A stretch of DNA of 64,000 bases from Bradyrhizobium sp. 186 (GTDB lineage Bacteria > Pseudomonadota > Alphaproteobacteria > Rhizobiales > Xanthobacteraceae), in assembly GCF_023101685.1 (NCBI RefSeq), contig NZ_CP082164.1, positions 2,480,001 through 2,544,000 on the forward strand. The letters are read 5' to 3'. How positions within the stretch are numbered: the first letter of the stretch is position 1; every line of letters starts with the position of its first letter. Positions 42,238 to 50,225 of the stretch are shown one piece after another. The notes beneath the pieces are model-generated. The model saw only the letters and a list, made by a program, of their open reading frames with translations. It did no database searches and was not told the origin of the DNA. Made by a program: the position numbers and the translations under genes.

Positions 42238-43208
42238 TTCGTGGCCGGCGAACGCACCGAGCCGGACGCCTGCGCCAGACGCGCGATCGCCTTCAATGTC
42301 GAGGATTTTCCGGCGCCGTTGTTGCCGAGCAGCGCCACGAACTCACCCGTGCCGACGTTGAGCGAAACCTTCCGCACGGCCTCGATGTCGCCGTAGCGGA
42401 CGGTGAGATCGGCGATTTCGAGCAGCGGCGCGCCGGTGCCCTCGGCGGCGCGACCAACTTGTGTATGAAGCTCCGCCTCACTGTCGGCGCGGCCGAGATA
42501 GGCCTCGATGACGGCCTCGTTGCGTTGAATCTCCGCCGGCGATCCTTCGGCCAGAACCTCGCCGAAATTGAGCACGGTGATGCGATCGGCGAGCGTCATC
42601 ACCACTTCCATCTCGTGCTCGATCAAGAGGATCGTCATTCCCCGCGCGTGCATCTGGCGGATCACCTCGATCAGGCGCGCGGTCTCGGCGTGGTTGAGGC
42701 CGCCATGCGGCTCGTCGAGCAGCACGAGGCGCGGCTCCAGTGCCAGCGCCTTGGCGATTTCGAGCAGGCGCCGCTGTCCCTGCGGGAGCGACGCCGCATT
42801 GGTATCTGCAACATCGCCCAAGCCGACGAACTGAATGATCTCCTCGACCCGGCGCGCATTCTCCTGGTCGAAGCGCCACGGATGCGCCCGCCCGTGCCGC
42901 GCAGCGAGCACGTTCTGGCGGACGGTCATCGAGGCGAACAGGCGGGTGTTCTGGAACGTGCGTGCGAGCCCCATCGCCGCGAACTGATGCAATGGCATTG
43001 ACGTCACCGCCGCGCCGGCGAAGCGCACCTCGCCTTCGGTCGGGGTGTAGATGCCGCTGATGATGTTGAACAGCGTGGTCTTGCCGGAGCCGTTCGGCCC
43101 GATGACGGCATGGATCATGCCTTGCGCGACCGAGAGCGAGACGCCCTCGAGCGCAGTCAGGCCACCGAAGCGTTTTGTGACGCCTGTGAGTTCAAGCAGC
43201 GCGTTCAT
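42234..43208 (-). CDS. LivG-type ABC ATPase fused to N-terminal half of LivF
   Basis: A 324-residue frame. Residues 1-246 are a complete LivG ATPase (Walker A GPNGSGKTT, signature LPQGQRRLLEIAKALA, Walker B LVLLDEPHGGLN). A short linker (SEAELHTQVGRAAEGTGA) leads into the start of LivF (LLEIADLTVRYGDIEAVRKV, Walker A GNNGAGKSS), and the frame stops after ASGSVRSPATN. So LivG and LivF were one polypeptide of about 500 residues before the frameshift. It powers the importer formed with the two permeases downstream in the map (upstream in transcription). It overlaps the LivM gene by 17 bp. Confidence 0.85.
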   Translation of the reverse strand: MNALLELTGVTKRFGGLTALEGVSLSVAQGMIHAVIGPNGSGKTTLFNIISGIYTPTEGEVRFAGAAVTSMPLHQFAAMGLARTFQNTRLFASMTVRQNVLAARHGRAHPWRFDQENARRVEEIIQFVGLGDVADTNAASLPQGQRRLLEIAKALALEPRLVLLDEPHGGLNHAETARLIEVIRQMHARGMTILLIEHEMEVVMTLADRITVLNFGEVLAEGSPAEIQRNEAVIEAYLGRADSEAELHTQVGRAAEGTGAPLLEIADLTVRYGDIEAVRKVSLNVGTGEFVALLGNNGAGKSSTLKAIARLAQASGSVRSPATN

Positions 43209-44190
43209 GATGCGTCACGTCCGATCGAGCAAAGGGATTCTCGCGCCGGCGCAGGCTGCGGATGACAGAGAGGACCATCCCGGAGAGGCCTGCGGGGAAG
43301 AAGGTGATGACGAGGATCACCATCACGCCGAACACGGCGAAGTAATATTCCTGCATGAAGCGCAGGAGCTCCGGCACGAAGGTGTAGAGGATCGCACCGA
43401 GCACGGCACCGAGCGGGCTGCCGAGGCCGCCGACCACGGCCATGGCGAGGTAGGAGAAGGTCGACTGCCAGGAGAAGACGTCGGGGCTGATATAGCCGCG
43501 CAGCAGCACATAGCAGATGCCGGCGAGCCCGCCATAGGCCGCCGAGATCACGAACAGCATGATCTTCAGCCGCGAGACGTCGACGCCGACGGCTTGTGCG
43601 GCGAGCGGATCGTCGCGCAGCGCGCGGATGCGCAGGCCCAGCGGACCGTTGGCGATCCAGACCTGGAGCAGATAGGCGCAGGCGACGACCGCCAGCAGCA
43701 CCCACAGCATCTTGTCGTTCTCGCCGGCAAGCCCGATGCCCGGGATCGCGGTGATGCCGTTGGCGCCGTTGGTGAGGCCTTCCCAGTTCACCAGCAACCG
43801 TTCGACGATCAGCGCGAAGGCGAGCGTGCACAGCGCGAGATAGTGGCCCTTCAGGCGCAAGGTCGGCCAACCCAGCGCCATCCCCACCGCGGCGGAGAGC
43901 GCGATCGCGCCGATCGCCGCAATCGGCACCGGCATTCCGGCGGCCTGGAACAACGTGAAGGCGTAAGCGCCGATGCCGAAGAACGCGCATTGCGCCAGCG
44001 ACATCTGTCCGCCGAAGCCGAGAATGAAGTTGAGCCCGAGCACCAGCAGGATGTTGATCAGGGTCACGTCGGCGATCTGGAGATAGTACACCGACAGGAA
44101 GCGCGGCAGCAGCAAGCCGCAGAGGATAGCGGTTGCGATCACCAGGACGGCGAGCGTGCGCATCGTCAATGTGCTGGCGTCGGACGACAT
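43192..44190 (-). CDS. LivM-type ABC importer permease
   Basis: A 332-residue inner-membrane permease of the branched-chain-amino-acid (HAAT) class, with about eight to nine TM helices. The LivM signature region NFILGFGGQMSLAQCAFFGI and the ATPase-contact segment RALRDDPLAAQAVGVDVSRL are clear. It pairs with the LivH permease encoded just before it (one-base overlap of stop and start) and the LivGF ATPase after it. HAAT importers carry amino acids, amides, urea or aromatic acids, so the substrate cannot be told from this. Confidence 0.88.
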   Translation of the reverse strand: MSSDASTLTMRTLAVLVIATAILCGLLLPRFLSVYYLQIADVTLINILLVLGLNFILGFGGQMSLAQCAFFGIGAYAFTLFQAAGMPVPIAAIGAIALSAAVGMALGWPTLRLKGHYLALCTLAFALIVERLLVNWEGLTNGANGITAIPGIGLAGENDKMLWVLLAVVACAYLLQVWIANGPLGLRIRALRDDPLAAQAVGVDVSRLKIMLFVISAAYGGLAGICYVLLRGYISPDVFSWQSTFSYLAMAVVGGLGSPLGAVLGAILYTFVPELLRFMQEYYFAVFGVMVILVITFFPAGLSGMVLSVIRSLRRRENPFARSDVTHHERAA

Positions 44191-45071
44191 CAGGGACGCT
44201 CCAGTTCGAGTTCGCCAAAGATGCCCTGCGGGCGGAACATCAGCACCGCGATCAGCACGCCGAACGCGATGACGTCGATATATTCCGAGGAGATGTAGAA
44301 TGATCCGGCCGACTCGATCACGCCGAAAGCCAGTCCGCCGACGAGCGCGCCGGGGATCGAGCCGAAGCCGCCGAGAATGGTCGCGGCGAAGGCGCGGAGC
44401 GAGAGGTTGACGCCCATGTCGGACGAGACATAGGAGAGCGGCGCGATCAGCCAGCCCGCCAGCGCCGCGAGCATCGTGGCATAGGCGAAGATGAAGGCGA
44501 TGATGCGCGCGGTCGGAATACCCATCAGCCGCGCGGCTTCAGCGTCCTGCGCGGTAGCGCGCATCGCGCGGCCGAGCGCGGTGTACTGGAACAGCCCATG
44601 CTGGATTGCCATCATCGCCGCAAGCGCCGCCAGGATGACGAGATATTGCGCGTAGATCGTCGAGCCGAACAAATGCACCGAGGTCGTGCCGAGGGGCCCT
44701 GCGAAATTGAGCGGCTGCGGCCCCCAGATGATCACGGCGATGTTCTGCAATGCCATCGACAGGCCGAGCGTTGCGACGATCGCCGACAATTGCGGTGCGT
44801 TGCGCAAGGGATGATAGATGCCCCAGGCCAGCCCGGTGCCGAAGAGGCCGAGGATCACCAGCATGGTCACGAGGTTGAGCCACAGCGGCATGCCGAGCCG
44901 GTTGGCAAGCCAGCCGACCGAGACGAAGGCGCCGAGCATCACGAGATCGCCCTGGGCGAAATTGACCAGGGAGACCGCGTTCCAGATCAGCGTGTAGCCG
45001 AGCGCCACCAGCGCATAGGCCGCGCCGACCGCCAAACCCACCAGCACGATTTGAATGAAAGTCTGCAACAT
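44190..45071 (-). CDS. LivH-type ABC importer permease
   Basis: A 293-residue permease with about eight TM helices and the LivH motifs AAYALVALGYTLIWNAVSLV, NFAQGDLVMLGAF and RAMRATAQDAEAARLMGI (ATPase contact). I use ATG 45071 (MLQTFIQIVLVGLAV), where the first TM helix begins; a longer frame to 45,122 adds a basic non-homologous extension. Located 56 bp after the substrate-binding protein gene in the same operon. Confidence 0.88.
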   Translation of the reverse strand: MLQTFIQIVLVGLAVGAAYALVALGYTLIWNAVSLVNFAQGDLVMLGAFVSVGWLANRLGMPLWLNLVTMLVILGLFGTGLAWGIYHPLRNAPQLSAIVATLGLSMALQNIAVIIWGPQPLNFAGPLGTTSVHLFGSTIYAQYLVILAALAAMMAIQHGLFQYTALGRAMRATAQDAEAARLMGIPTARIIAFIFAYATMLAALAGWLIAPLSYVSSDMGVNLSLRAFAATILGGFGSIPGALVGGLAFGVIESAGSFYISSEYIDVIAFGVLIAVLMFRPQGIFGELELERP

Positions 45072-45127
45072 TGCATGATCCCATCGCGGGCGTCGGCCGC
45101 CGGATATCCGGCGGCCCGGCACGCGCG

Positions 45128-46285
45128 TCAGCTGGTGATGACCTTGACGATCTCCGGCTTGCCGCCGGCGACCCTGGTGATGATGCCGGAATGGGTCATG
45201 TCGCCGTTGTCGGTCCAGCCGTAGCGGGTGACGATGCCCTGGAAGTCACGGACTCCCGTGAGCGCCTGCTGGATCGCTTCACCCGAGATGGTCTCGGCGC
45301 GCTCCATCGCCGCGATGATCAGCTTTGCCGCATCGTGGTAGACGGTGGCGTAGAGCTCCGGCTCGTCGCCCGGATAGGCGGCGGCATAGAGCTTTTTCCA
45401 GTTCTGCACGCGCTCGTCGGGATTGTCCTTGACGAACTCGCCGATCGCCATGCAGCCGTCGGCGCCTTTACCGGCGAGACCGAGGAAGATCGGCTGCGAG
45501 AATGCGGTGTTGCCGGCGATGCCGAATTTGACGCCGAGCGTCTTGCTCTGCTTGGCGATCAGCCCGGCCGGCTGGTCGTCGGTCCAGACGATGATGCCGT
45601 CGACATTGGCTTGCTGGAAGGCGAGGATCTGCGACGTGAAATCCTTGGTCGCATCGGTATGAGCCTGCACCAGCACCGGCTCGACATTGCGCTTGGCGAG
45701 CGACGCCTTCACCACGGCGATGCCGGACTGACCGAACGCGGTATTGACGTAGCCGAGCCCGATCTTCTTCCATTGCAGATCTTCGGTGACGTATTTGACC
45801 AGCAGATCGGCGCCGATCGCATCGTTGAGGCGCACGCGAAACACCCAGGGGCTGCCCTGCTGGGTGACGACCGGACCGGTCGCGCCAGTCAGGGCCGGGA
45901 TCTTGTATTTTCCCAGTAGTGGCACATTCGGCAGAATGCCGGGCGTGTAGTGCGGCCCGACCAGCGCCACCACCTCGTCCTGCGTCGCGAGCTTGGTGAC
46001 GGCATTCGCCGCTGCGGTCGGGTTCGGGCCGAGGTCGTCGGCGATCCGCAGCTCGATCAAGCGGCCCTTGATGCCGCCCTTGTCGTTGACCTGCTTCACC
46101 GCGATGGCGACACCGTTCTTCATCCATTGGCCGTTCTGGGCGAACTGGCCCGTCATCGGGCCGGAGATGCCGATCCGGATGGGCTCGGCGGCATACGCGC
46201 GGCCGAGAATGGCTGGCGTAGCAAGCGGCGCAAGCGCGATCGCCTTGATCAAACTGCGTCGAGAGACGTGCACGGGAGAGACCAT
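45128..46285 (-). CDS. ABC importer substrate-binding protein (LivK family)
   Basis: A 385-residue periplasmic binding protein of the type I fold (Peripla_BP_6). The N-terminus has a twin-arginine signal (SRRSLIKAIALAPLATPAIL, cleavage near AYA), then IRIGISGPMTGQFAQNGQWM, KGRLIELRIADDLGPNPTA and the hinge region GITGPVVTQ-like segment. GGAGG lies before ATG 46285. It delivers the ligand to the LivHM permeases. The ligand is unknown; the neighbouring DapA-family lyase and hydroxyacid dehydrogenase suggest a hydroxy- or keto-acid. Confidence 0.88.
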   Translation of the reverse strand: MVSPVHVSRRSLIKAIALAPLATPAILGRAYAAEPIRIGISGPMTGQFAQNGQWMKNGVAIAVKQVNDKGGIKGRLIELRIADDLGPNPTAAANAVTKLATQDEVVALVGPHYTPGILPNVPLLGKYKIPALTGATGPVVTQQGSPWVFRVRLNDAIGADLLVKYVTEDLQWKKIGLGYVNTAFGQSGIAVVKASLAKRNVEPVLVQAHTDATKDFTSQILAFQQANVDGIIVWTDDQPAGLIAKQSKTLGVKFGIAGNTAFSQPIFLGLAGKGADGCMAIGEFVKDNPDERVQNWKKLYAAAYPGDEPELYATVYHDAAKLIIAAMERAETISGEAIQQALTGVRDFQGIVTRYGWTDNGDMTHSGIITRVAGGKPEIVKVITS

Positions 46286-46353
46286 GGAATTTCCTCCGAT
46301 ATTGTCGCGGCCCCGCCTCGATCGGGCGGGTGATTTCGAACGCGGGATCGGTG

Positions 46354-47691
46354 TCAGCCGCCCGCGCGAAGCGGGCGGAGACCGAAGGTGCAGCCGGCCG
46401 AGAACAACGCCATCGCGGCCATGTAGCCGGCGACCCAGGAGGGCGAGCCGTATGCGGCAAGGAGCGCGGTCGCGATCAGCGGCGACAGACCGCCGCCCAG
46501 AATCGGACCGAGCTGCTGCACCAGCGACAGGCCGCTGTAGCGGATGCGTGCCGGGAACAGCTCCGAGAAATAGGCTCCTTGCGCGCCGTAGACCGAGCCA
46601 TGGCCGAGCGCGAGACCAAACGCGATCGCGAGCCAGATCATTCCGGTGTGCCCGGTGTTCAACATCTGGAAGAACACGAGCGCGAGCGCGACCTGGAACA
46701 GCATGCCGCCGACATAGACCGCGCGCCGTCCGATCCGGTCCGACAGCGCGCCGAAGAAGGGCAACGTCAGGCATTCGAGCGCACAGCCGACGAGAACACC
46801 GTTGAGGATGGTCTGGCTGGGGAGACCGAGCTTGGTCTTGCAATAGGTGATCGCGAACACGGCGTAGATGTTGAACAGCCCGCTCTCGGCGATCTTGGCG
46901 CCGATGCCGAACAGGATGTTGCCCGTATGGTTGCGCACCGCCTCGACCACCGGCACGCTGGCGGCGCCCTCCTCGTTCAGCACGCGCTTGAACGCGGGCG
47001 TCTCGGAGATGCGGAAGCGGATGAAGATTCCGATGCCAACGAGCACGATCGAGAACAGGAACGGAATCCGCCAGCCCCAGGCCAGGAAGTCGGTTTCGCT
47101 CATCGAGGTCGACAGGAGTCCGAGCAGCGCGATCGGAATCAGGAAGCCGGCGGGCACGCCGACATGGACGAGCGAGGAGAAGAAGCCGCGGCGGTCGGCG
47201 GGCGCGTGCTCGACGGTCATCGTCATGCCGCCACCGTACTCGCCGCCGATGCCGATGCCCTGAAGCAGGCGCAGTCCGATCAGGCAGATCGGAGCGAGGA
47301 CGCCGACCTGCTCATAGGTCGGCATGAAGCCGATCAGGAACGTGCCCAAACCCATGATCAGGATGGTGAGAAGCAGCGCGGTCTTGCGACCGACGCGATC
47401 GCCGAAATGTCCGAACAGCACGCCGCCGAGCGGGCGCGCGCAATAGCCGACGAAGAAGGTGGCGAAAGCGAGCAGCGAGCCGACCAGGGGATCGGTGCTC
47501 GGGAAGAAGATCTTGTTGAATACGAGCGCGGTCGCGGTCGCGTAGAGCGTGAAGTCGTAATACTCGATCATGTTGCCGATGGCGCTCGCCACCGCAACCT
47601 TGCGGATGTCGCTCGACTCCCGTTCCTTGATCGAGACGGCTGCCTGATCCGCAACCCTGCCGGACCTGATCGACCCAACCATTTCGCTCAT
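46354..47691 (-). CDS. MFS transporter, metabolite:H+ symporter type
   Basis: A 445-residue 12-TM transporter of the MHS family (like ShiA, KgtP or ProP). The signature GHFGDRVGRKTALLLTI after TM2, IGNMIEYYDFTLYATATALV at TM1 and GEYGGGMTMTVEHAPADRRG at TM4-5 are typical. It imports an organic acid with protons. It is the first gene of the minus-strand operon, 68 bp before the binding-protein gene, and faces the DapA-family gene across a 230-bp promoter region with palindromes. Confidence 0.88.
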   Translation of the reverse strand: MSEMVGSIRSGRVADQAAVSIKERESSDIRKVAVASAIGNMIEYYDFTLYATATALVFNKIFFPSTDPLVGSLLAFATFFVGYCARPLGGVLFGHFGDRVGRKTALLLTILIMGLGTFLIGFMPTYEQVGVLAPICLIGLRLLQGIGIGGEYGGGMTMTVEHAPADRRGFFSSLVHVGVPAGFLIPIALLGLLSTSMSETDFLAWGWRIPFLFSIVLVGIGIFIRFRISETPAFKRVLNEEGAASVPVVEAVRNHTGNILFGIGAKIAESGLFNIYAVFAITYCKTKLGLPSQTILNGVLVGCALECLTLPFFGALSDRIGRRAVYVGGMLFQVALALVFFQMLNTGHTGMIWLAIAFGLALGHGSVYGAQGAYFSELFPARIRYSGLSLVQQLGPILGGGLSPLIATALLAAYGSPSWVAGYMAAMALFSAGCTFGLRPLRAGG

Positions 47692-47737
47692 GACGTCACC
47701 TCCGGCTTCGGCAGGGAAATGCCCCCGCTCGGACTTT

Positions 47738-47754
47738 TGTCCGTATTACGGACA
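47738..47754. promoter_or_regulatory. 17-bp perfect palindrome in divergent promoter, candidate IclR operator
   Basis: TGTCCGTA (47738-47745), T, TACGGACA (47747-47754). It lies 47 bp before the MFS start, in the region shared with the DapA-family gene. IclR-family regulators bind palindromes of this size, and such a gene lies at 48,944. Confidence 0.65.
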
Positions 47755-47885
47755 TCATGAGCAGCGACTTAACTCACGTGTCAAGTGGATTTTCGACTGG
47801 AGTGCCGTTTTCACTCTGGTTAGAGCGCTATAAATCCACTGCATAGCTGGCAATGCTTGACGTGATACGCTCGTTTGTCGTATCC

Positions 47886-47899
47886 GATTGTTCACAATC
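47886..47899. promoter_or_regulatory. Second inverted repeat before the DapA-family gene
   Basis: GATTGT (47886-47891), TC, ACAATC (47894-47899), flanked by CC and CGG. It lies 22 bp before ATG 47922 and could be a second operator for the lyase gene. It differs in sequence from the 47,738 palindrome. Confidence 0.4.
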
Positions 47900-47921
47900 C
47901 GGACAATCAAAGGAGGATAAC

Positions 47922-48836
47922 ATGTCAGCAAAAATCACCGGGATCATTCCGCCCCTCACCACACCGTTCGACCAGAACGGCGACATCGACGAGAAGGCTT
48001 TCCGACGCCAGGTGAAATTCCTGCTCGAGAAGGGCGTGCATGGCGTCTGCGTCGGCGGCAGCACCGGCGAGGGCCATACGCTCACGACCGACGAGTTTCG
48101 ACGTTTGATCGAGGCCTGCGCGGAGGAGCTGAACGGCAAGGTGCCGCTTGTTGCGGGCATCATCGCCAACTCGACCCGCGAAGCGATTGCCCGCGCCCGC
48201 GCCATCGAGTCGGTCGATGTCGCCGCGCTGCAGATCACGCCGGTGCACTATCTCTTCAAGCCGGACGAGGAGGCGACATTGGGCCACTTCAAGACGCTGT
48301 CCGAGTCGGTCAAGCAGCCGGTCATCATTTACAACGTCGTGCCCTGGAACTACCTCAGTCCTGCACTGCTCGTGCGCATCATGAACGAGCAGCCGGGTGT
48401 GATCGGAGTCAAGCAGAGTGCCGGCGACCTCAAGCTGATGGCCGATTTGTTGCTCGACGTGCCGGCAGGCAAGGTCGTCCTGACCGCGGTCGATGCGCTG
48501 CTGTATCCGTCCTTCGCGCTTGGCGCGCACGGGACGATCGCGGCGAACCCGGCCGCAGTCCCCGGCGCCTGCGTGGCACTGTGGAATGCGGTGCAGCGCG
48601 GCGACCACGCCACGGCGCTGGAAATCCACAAGCGCCTGTTGCGGTTCTGGAACACGATCGTCGGCGACAATCTCCCGGCCTGCGTGAAGCATGCGCTCAC
48701 CTTGCAGGGATGCGCGAGCGGCCTTCCGCGCCAGCCGATGCCGGTTCCCACCAGCCGCCAGAAAGAGGCGATTGCCACGGCTCTCCGTCACCTCCTCGAG
48801 GTCGAGGGTGGCGAGAGGCTGGTCGCGGCTGAGTAA
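47922..48836 (+). CDS. Dihydrodipicolinate synthase-family lyase/aldolase
   Basis: A 304-residue (beta/alpha)8 enzyme of the DapA/NAL family. Seen: GGSTGEGH (45-52), the proton-relay Tyr in YNVVPWN (Y137) and the Schiff-base Lys in IGVKQSAGD (K164). These enzymes cleave or form bonds of pyruvate-type keto acids. True DapA would not usually sit with a transporter and an IclR gene, so a catabolic aldolase or dehydratase is more likely. ATG 47922 follows AGGAGG (47911-47916); the frame extends further upstream but without a ribosome site. Confidence 0.88.
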   Translation: MSAKITGIIPPLTTPFDQNGDIDEKAFRRQVKFLLEKGVHGVCVGGSTGEGHTLTTDEFRRLIEACAEELNGKVPLVAGIIANSTREAIARARAIESVDVAALQITPVHYLFKPDEEATLGHFKTLSESVKQPVIIYNVVPWNYLSPALLVRIMNEQPGVIGVKQSAGDLKLMADLLLDVPAGKVVLTAVDALLYPSFALGAHGTIAANPAAVPGACVALWNAVQRGDHATALEIHKRLLRFWNTIVGDNLPACVKHALTLQGCASGLPRQPMPVPTSRQKEAIATALRHLLEVEGGERLVAAE

Positions 48837-48943
48837 CGTCAGGCTACGGGCGCCGCTGCATTGCCGCCGCGCCCGATTCCGTCTAAGTCGGATATGGTTC
48901 GCCTCCTGGGTACTGCATCGCGGCGCCACCCGAAAGGTCCGAC

Positions 48944-49915
48944 ATGACTAGCGTCGACAGCAGTCGACAGAGCGTTAAGTCGCTCTTCAAGATGCTCGAG
49001 GTTCTGGAGGCATTTTCCTCGACGGACCCCGAGCTGAGCGTGGTTGAGATCGCGCGGCGCACCGGCCTGCCGCGCACCACCGTGCATCGTATCGTCGACA
49101 GCCTGCGCAGCGTCGGCTTCCTGGAGCAGGAGGCGAGCCGCGATCGCTACCGTCTCGGATTGAAGCTGTTCGAGCTCGGCGGGAGCGCGCTGATGAATTT
49201 GCCCCTCTATCGGGAGGCGCCGCCCTTCGTCGATACGCTCGCCAAGCTTAGTGGCGAGGACGTCCATCTCTGCATCTTCGACGGTGCGCAGATGGTCTTC
49301 GTCAATCGCCGCAGTCACATCTCGGGGCGCCCGCATAATACCGTGATCACTATGGAAGCTTCGCCCTGTCACTCAACCGGAGTGGGAAAGGCTGCTCTTG
49401 CCTTCCAGAGCGAGGCCGTGATCGACCGTGTTATACGCAGCGGCCTGCCGCGCTTCACGCCTAACACGATTGTCGAGCCGAAGCGGCTGAAGGCTGAACT
49501 CGCTGCGATCAGGGCCCGCGGTTACTCGGTGGACGATTGCGAGCACGAGCCGGAGCTGCGCTGCGTCGGCGCTCCGATCCGCAACGGCGCAGGCCGCGTC
49601 TTCGCGGCGATCAGCGCGAGCGGCCCGAGCCGGCGCGTTACGCTCGAGCGGGTGCCGGAGCTCGCCCGGGCGGTGATGACCCACGCCGAGCTCCTGTCGA
49701 TCCGCTTGGGCTATCCGCCTGACGAACAGACCCGATCCGCGGATCCGATGCCTGAGAGCGGGGCGGCCGGCAGCTCCGGTCGTCGAGAGTCCGATCGCGC
49801 ACGAACGCCGTTCTCCAGGAAAACACCGCAACGAAATCGCAACGAATTGGGTGAAACGACCGTGAACAAAACGGGGCGGAAACACGTGCCACAGCCAGAA
49901 AAATCAACAACTTAG
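48944..49915 (+). CDS. IclR-family transcriptional regulator with C-terminal extension
   Basis: A 323-residue regulator. The winged HTH is at about 12-70 (LSVVEIARRTGLPRTTVHRI), followed by the IclR effector-binding domain to about residue 260 (MEASPCHSTGVGKAAL, GYSVDDCEHEPELRCVGAPI). A basic, low-complexity tail of about 60 residues (SGRRESDRARTPFSRKTPQ) is unusual; most IclR proteins end near 260. It probably controls the divergent transporter and lyase genes through the palindromes at 47,738-47,899 in response to a pathway metabolite. Confidence 0.85.
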   Translation: MTSVDSSRQSVKSLFKMLEVLEAFSSTDPELSVVEIARRTGLPRTTVHRIVDSLRSVGFLEQEASRDRYRLGLKLFELGGSALMNLPLYREAPPFVDTLAKLSGEDVHLCIFDGAQMVFVNRRSHISGRPHNTVITMEASPCHSTGVGKAALAFQSEAVIDRVIRSGLPRFTPNTIVEPKRLKAELAAIRARGYSVDDCEHEPELRCVGAPIRNGAGRVFAAISASGPSRRVTLERVPELARAVMTHAELLSIRLGYPPDEQTRSADPMPESGAAGSSGRRESDRARTPFSRKTPQRNRNELGETTVNKTGRKHVPQPEKSTT

Positions 49916-50018
49916 AGGATATGCACTGCGTTCGGGACGATGGGGCGCTCTGGGGGTCGAGGACGGCTATCAGCGCGTAGGCGAGGGCCGGTAGCGCTCC
50001 AGCGCCGTGCCCGCGTGA

Positions 50019-50225
50019 CTAGGCCGCGAGGAGCCAACTTGGGTTTTGCTCCTCGGTGCGTCGGCGACCTCGCATGATCCGCGCAATTGTCAGAGTAATC
50101 GCAAGGTAGAGAACAGTTTGCACGGAGCCCATAATGAAAAACATCGGATTGGCAAAGTCTGGATAGTTACGAACTGACCAAAGTATTGCCGCGGGCTGAA
50201 AAACAGACAGGAACGTGAAGACCAT
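50019..50225 (-). pseudogene. C-terminal membrane segment of the M48 protease gene, out of frame
   Basis: A 68-codon frame with two TM helices (TFLSVFQPAAILWSV, SVQTVLYLAITLTIARIM) and an ending EEQNPSWLLAA. The same frame upstream reads RARRPIKAWQWGTLMVFTFL, which continues naturally from the protease text GFVLRG. So it is either the original C-terminus of the protease cut off by a frameshift near 50,255-50,275, or a small overlapping membrane-protein gene starting at ATG 50225. Confidence 0.5.

Noticed and set aside
43051..44298. Plus-strand open frame of 415 codons
   Set aside because: Antisense shadow of the LivM permease gene.
46330..47760. Long plus-strand open frame of 476 codons
   Set aside because: Antisense to the clear MFS transporter gene; Arg/Glu/His-rich shadow typical of high-GC DNA.
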